From an uncultured Oscillospiraceae bacterium (GTDB taxonomy: Bacteria > Bacillota > Clostridia > Oscillospirales > Acutalibacteraceae): 13,870 nucleotides of DNA. Positions 13,800-13,870 of this stretch are shown here, in pieces. Position 1 is the first letter of the stretch. Every line of letters begins with the position of its first letter. The notes below the pieces were generated by a model. It was not told where the DNA came from. It did not search any database and saw nothing but the letters and a program-made list of their open reading frames with translations. Where the stretch lies: NCBI GenBank assembly GCA_902492455.1, contig CABULH010000040.1, positions 1 through 13,870 on the forward strand. The letters are read 5' to 3'. The position numbers and the translations under genes are program-made.

Positions 13800-13870
13800 A
13801 GGGGTTGTTGCAAAATGGACAGAAGCCTAAAAAACGGACAGTGAAAAAAGAGACCTCCTGTTGTAGAATA
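13800..13870. other. possible insertion-sequence end (truncated by the window)
   Basis: Just after guaB the sequence GGGGTTGTTGCAAAATGG looks like a transposon terminal inverted repeat. It is followed by two copies of GGACAG about 17 bases apart and an AT-rich stretch. No transposase is visible before the window ends and no matching right end can be checked. No convincing guaB terminator is seen here. Confidence 0.25.

Noticed and set aside
1..13870. CRISPR array
   Set aside because: No regularly spaced direct repeats of CRISPR length and no cas genes are present.

Overview
The window looks like a Clostridia chromosome, most likely an Oscillospiraceae/Ruminococcaceae-type gut Firmicute. The evidence is strong AAGGAGG ribosome binding sites, TTG and GTG starts, sigma-A promoters, and a short LexA followed by a DUF523/TudS-type gene and guaB. 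The species cannot be named from sequence alone. A tRNA-Arg gene at about 10.62-10.70 kb appears to divide an accessory, probably integrated region on its left from ordinary chromosome on its right.

Left part (1-6.6 kb, visibly GC-rich): the tail of an unidentified gene, a heavy-metal P1B-type ATPase with an unusual metal-site motif, a TetR-family regulator with its own promoter and palindromic operator, and two half-size ABC transporter subunits joined by an ATGA overlap. The ABC pair has its own inverted-repeat operator, partly resembling a DtxR/IdeR iron box. Together this looks like a metal or siderophore transport cargo module; the substrate is inference.

Middle part (6.6-8.2 kb): almost gene-free and the most unusual stretch. 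It holds a 17-bp perfect hairpin, a small XRE-type HTH gene that looks frameshifted, and a near-consensus promoter with a 14-bp palindrome in its spacer. That promoter is followed by about 255 nt of highly folded sequence ending in a strong intrinsic terminator. A further 600 nt of sequence rich in nested hairpins then runs up to the first recombinase gene. I read this as one or two structured RNAs, or a long attenuated leader for the recombination genes.

Recombination module (8.2-10.5 kb): three overlapping genes encode a tyrosine recombinase, a small excisionase-like HTH protein and a Tn916-type integrase. The integrase points at the 3' end of the minus-strand tRNA-Arg gene, the classic layout of an element integrated in a tRNA 3' end. 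The other attachment site is not in the window.

Right part (10.7-13.9 kb): a bidirectional terminator, a possible small C-rich minus-strand RNA, lexA with an SOS-box-like palindrome over its -35 box, a DUF523/TudS-type gene, and guaB (IMP dehydrogenase) with its own promoter. The last 70 bases may be the start of an insertion sequence, but this is weak.
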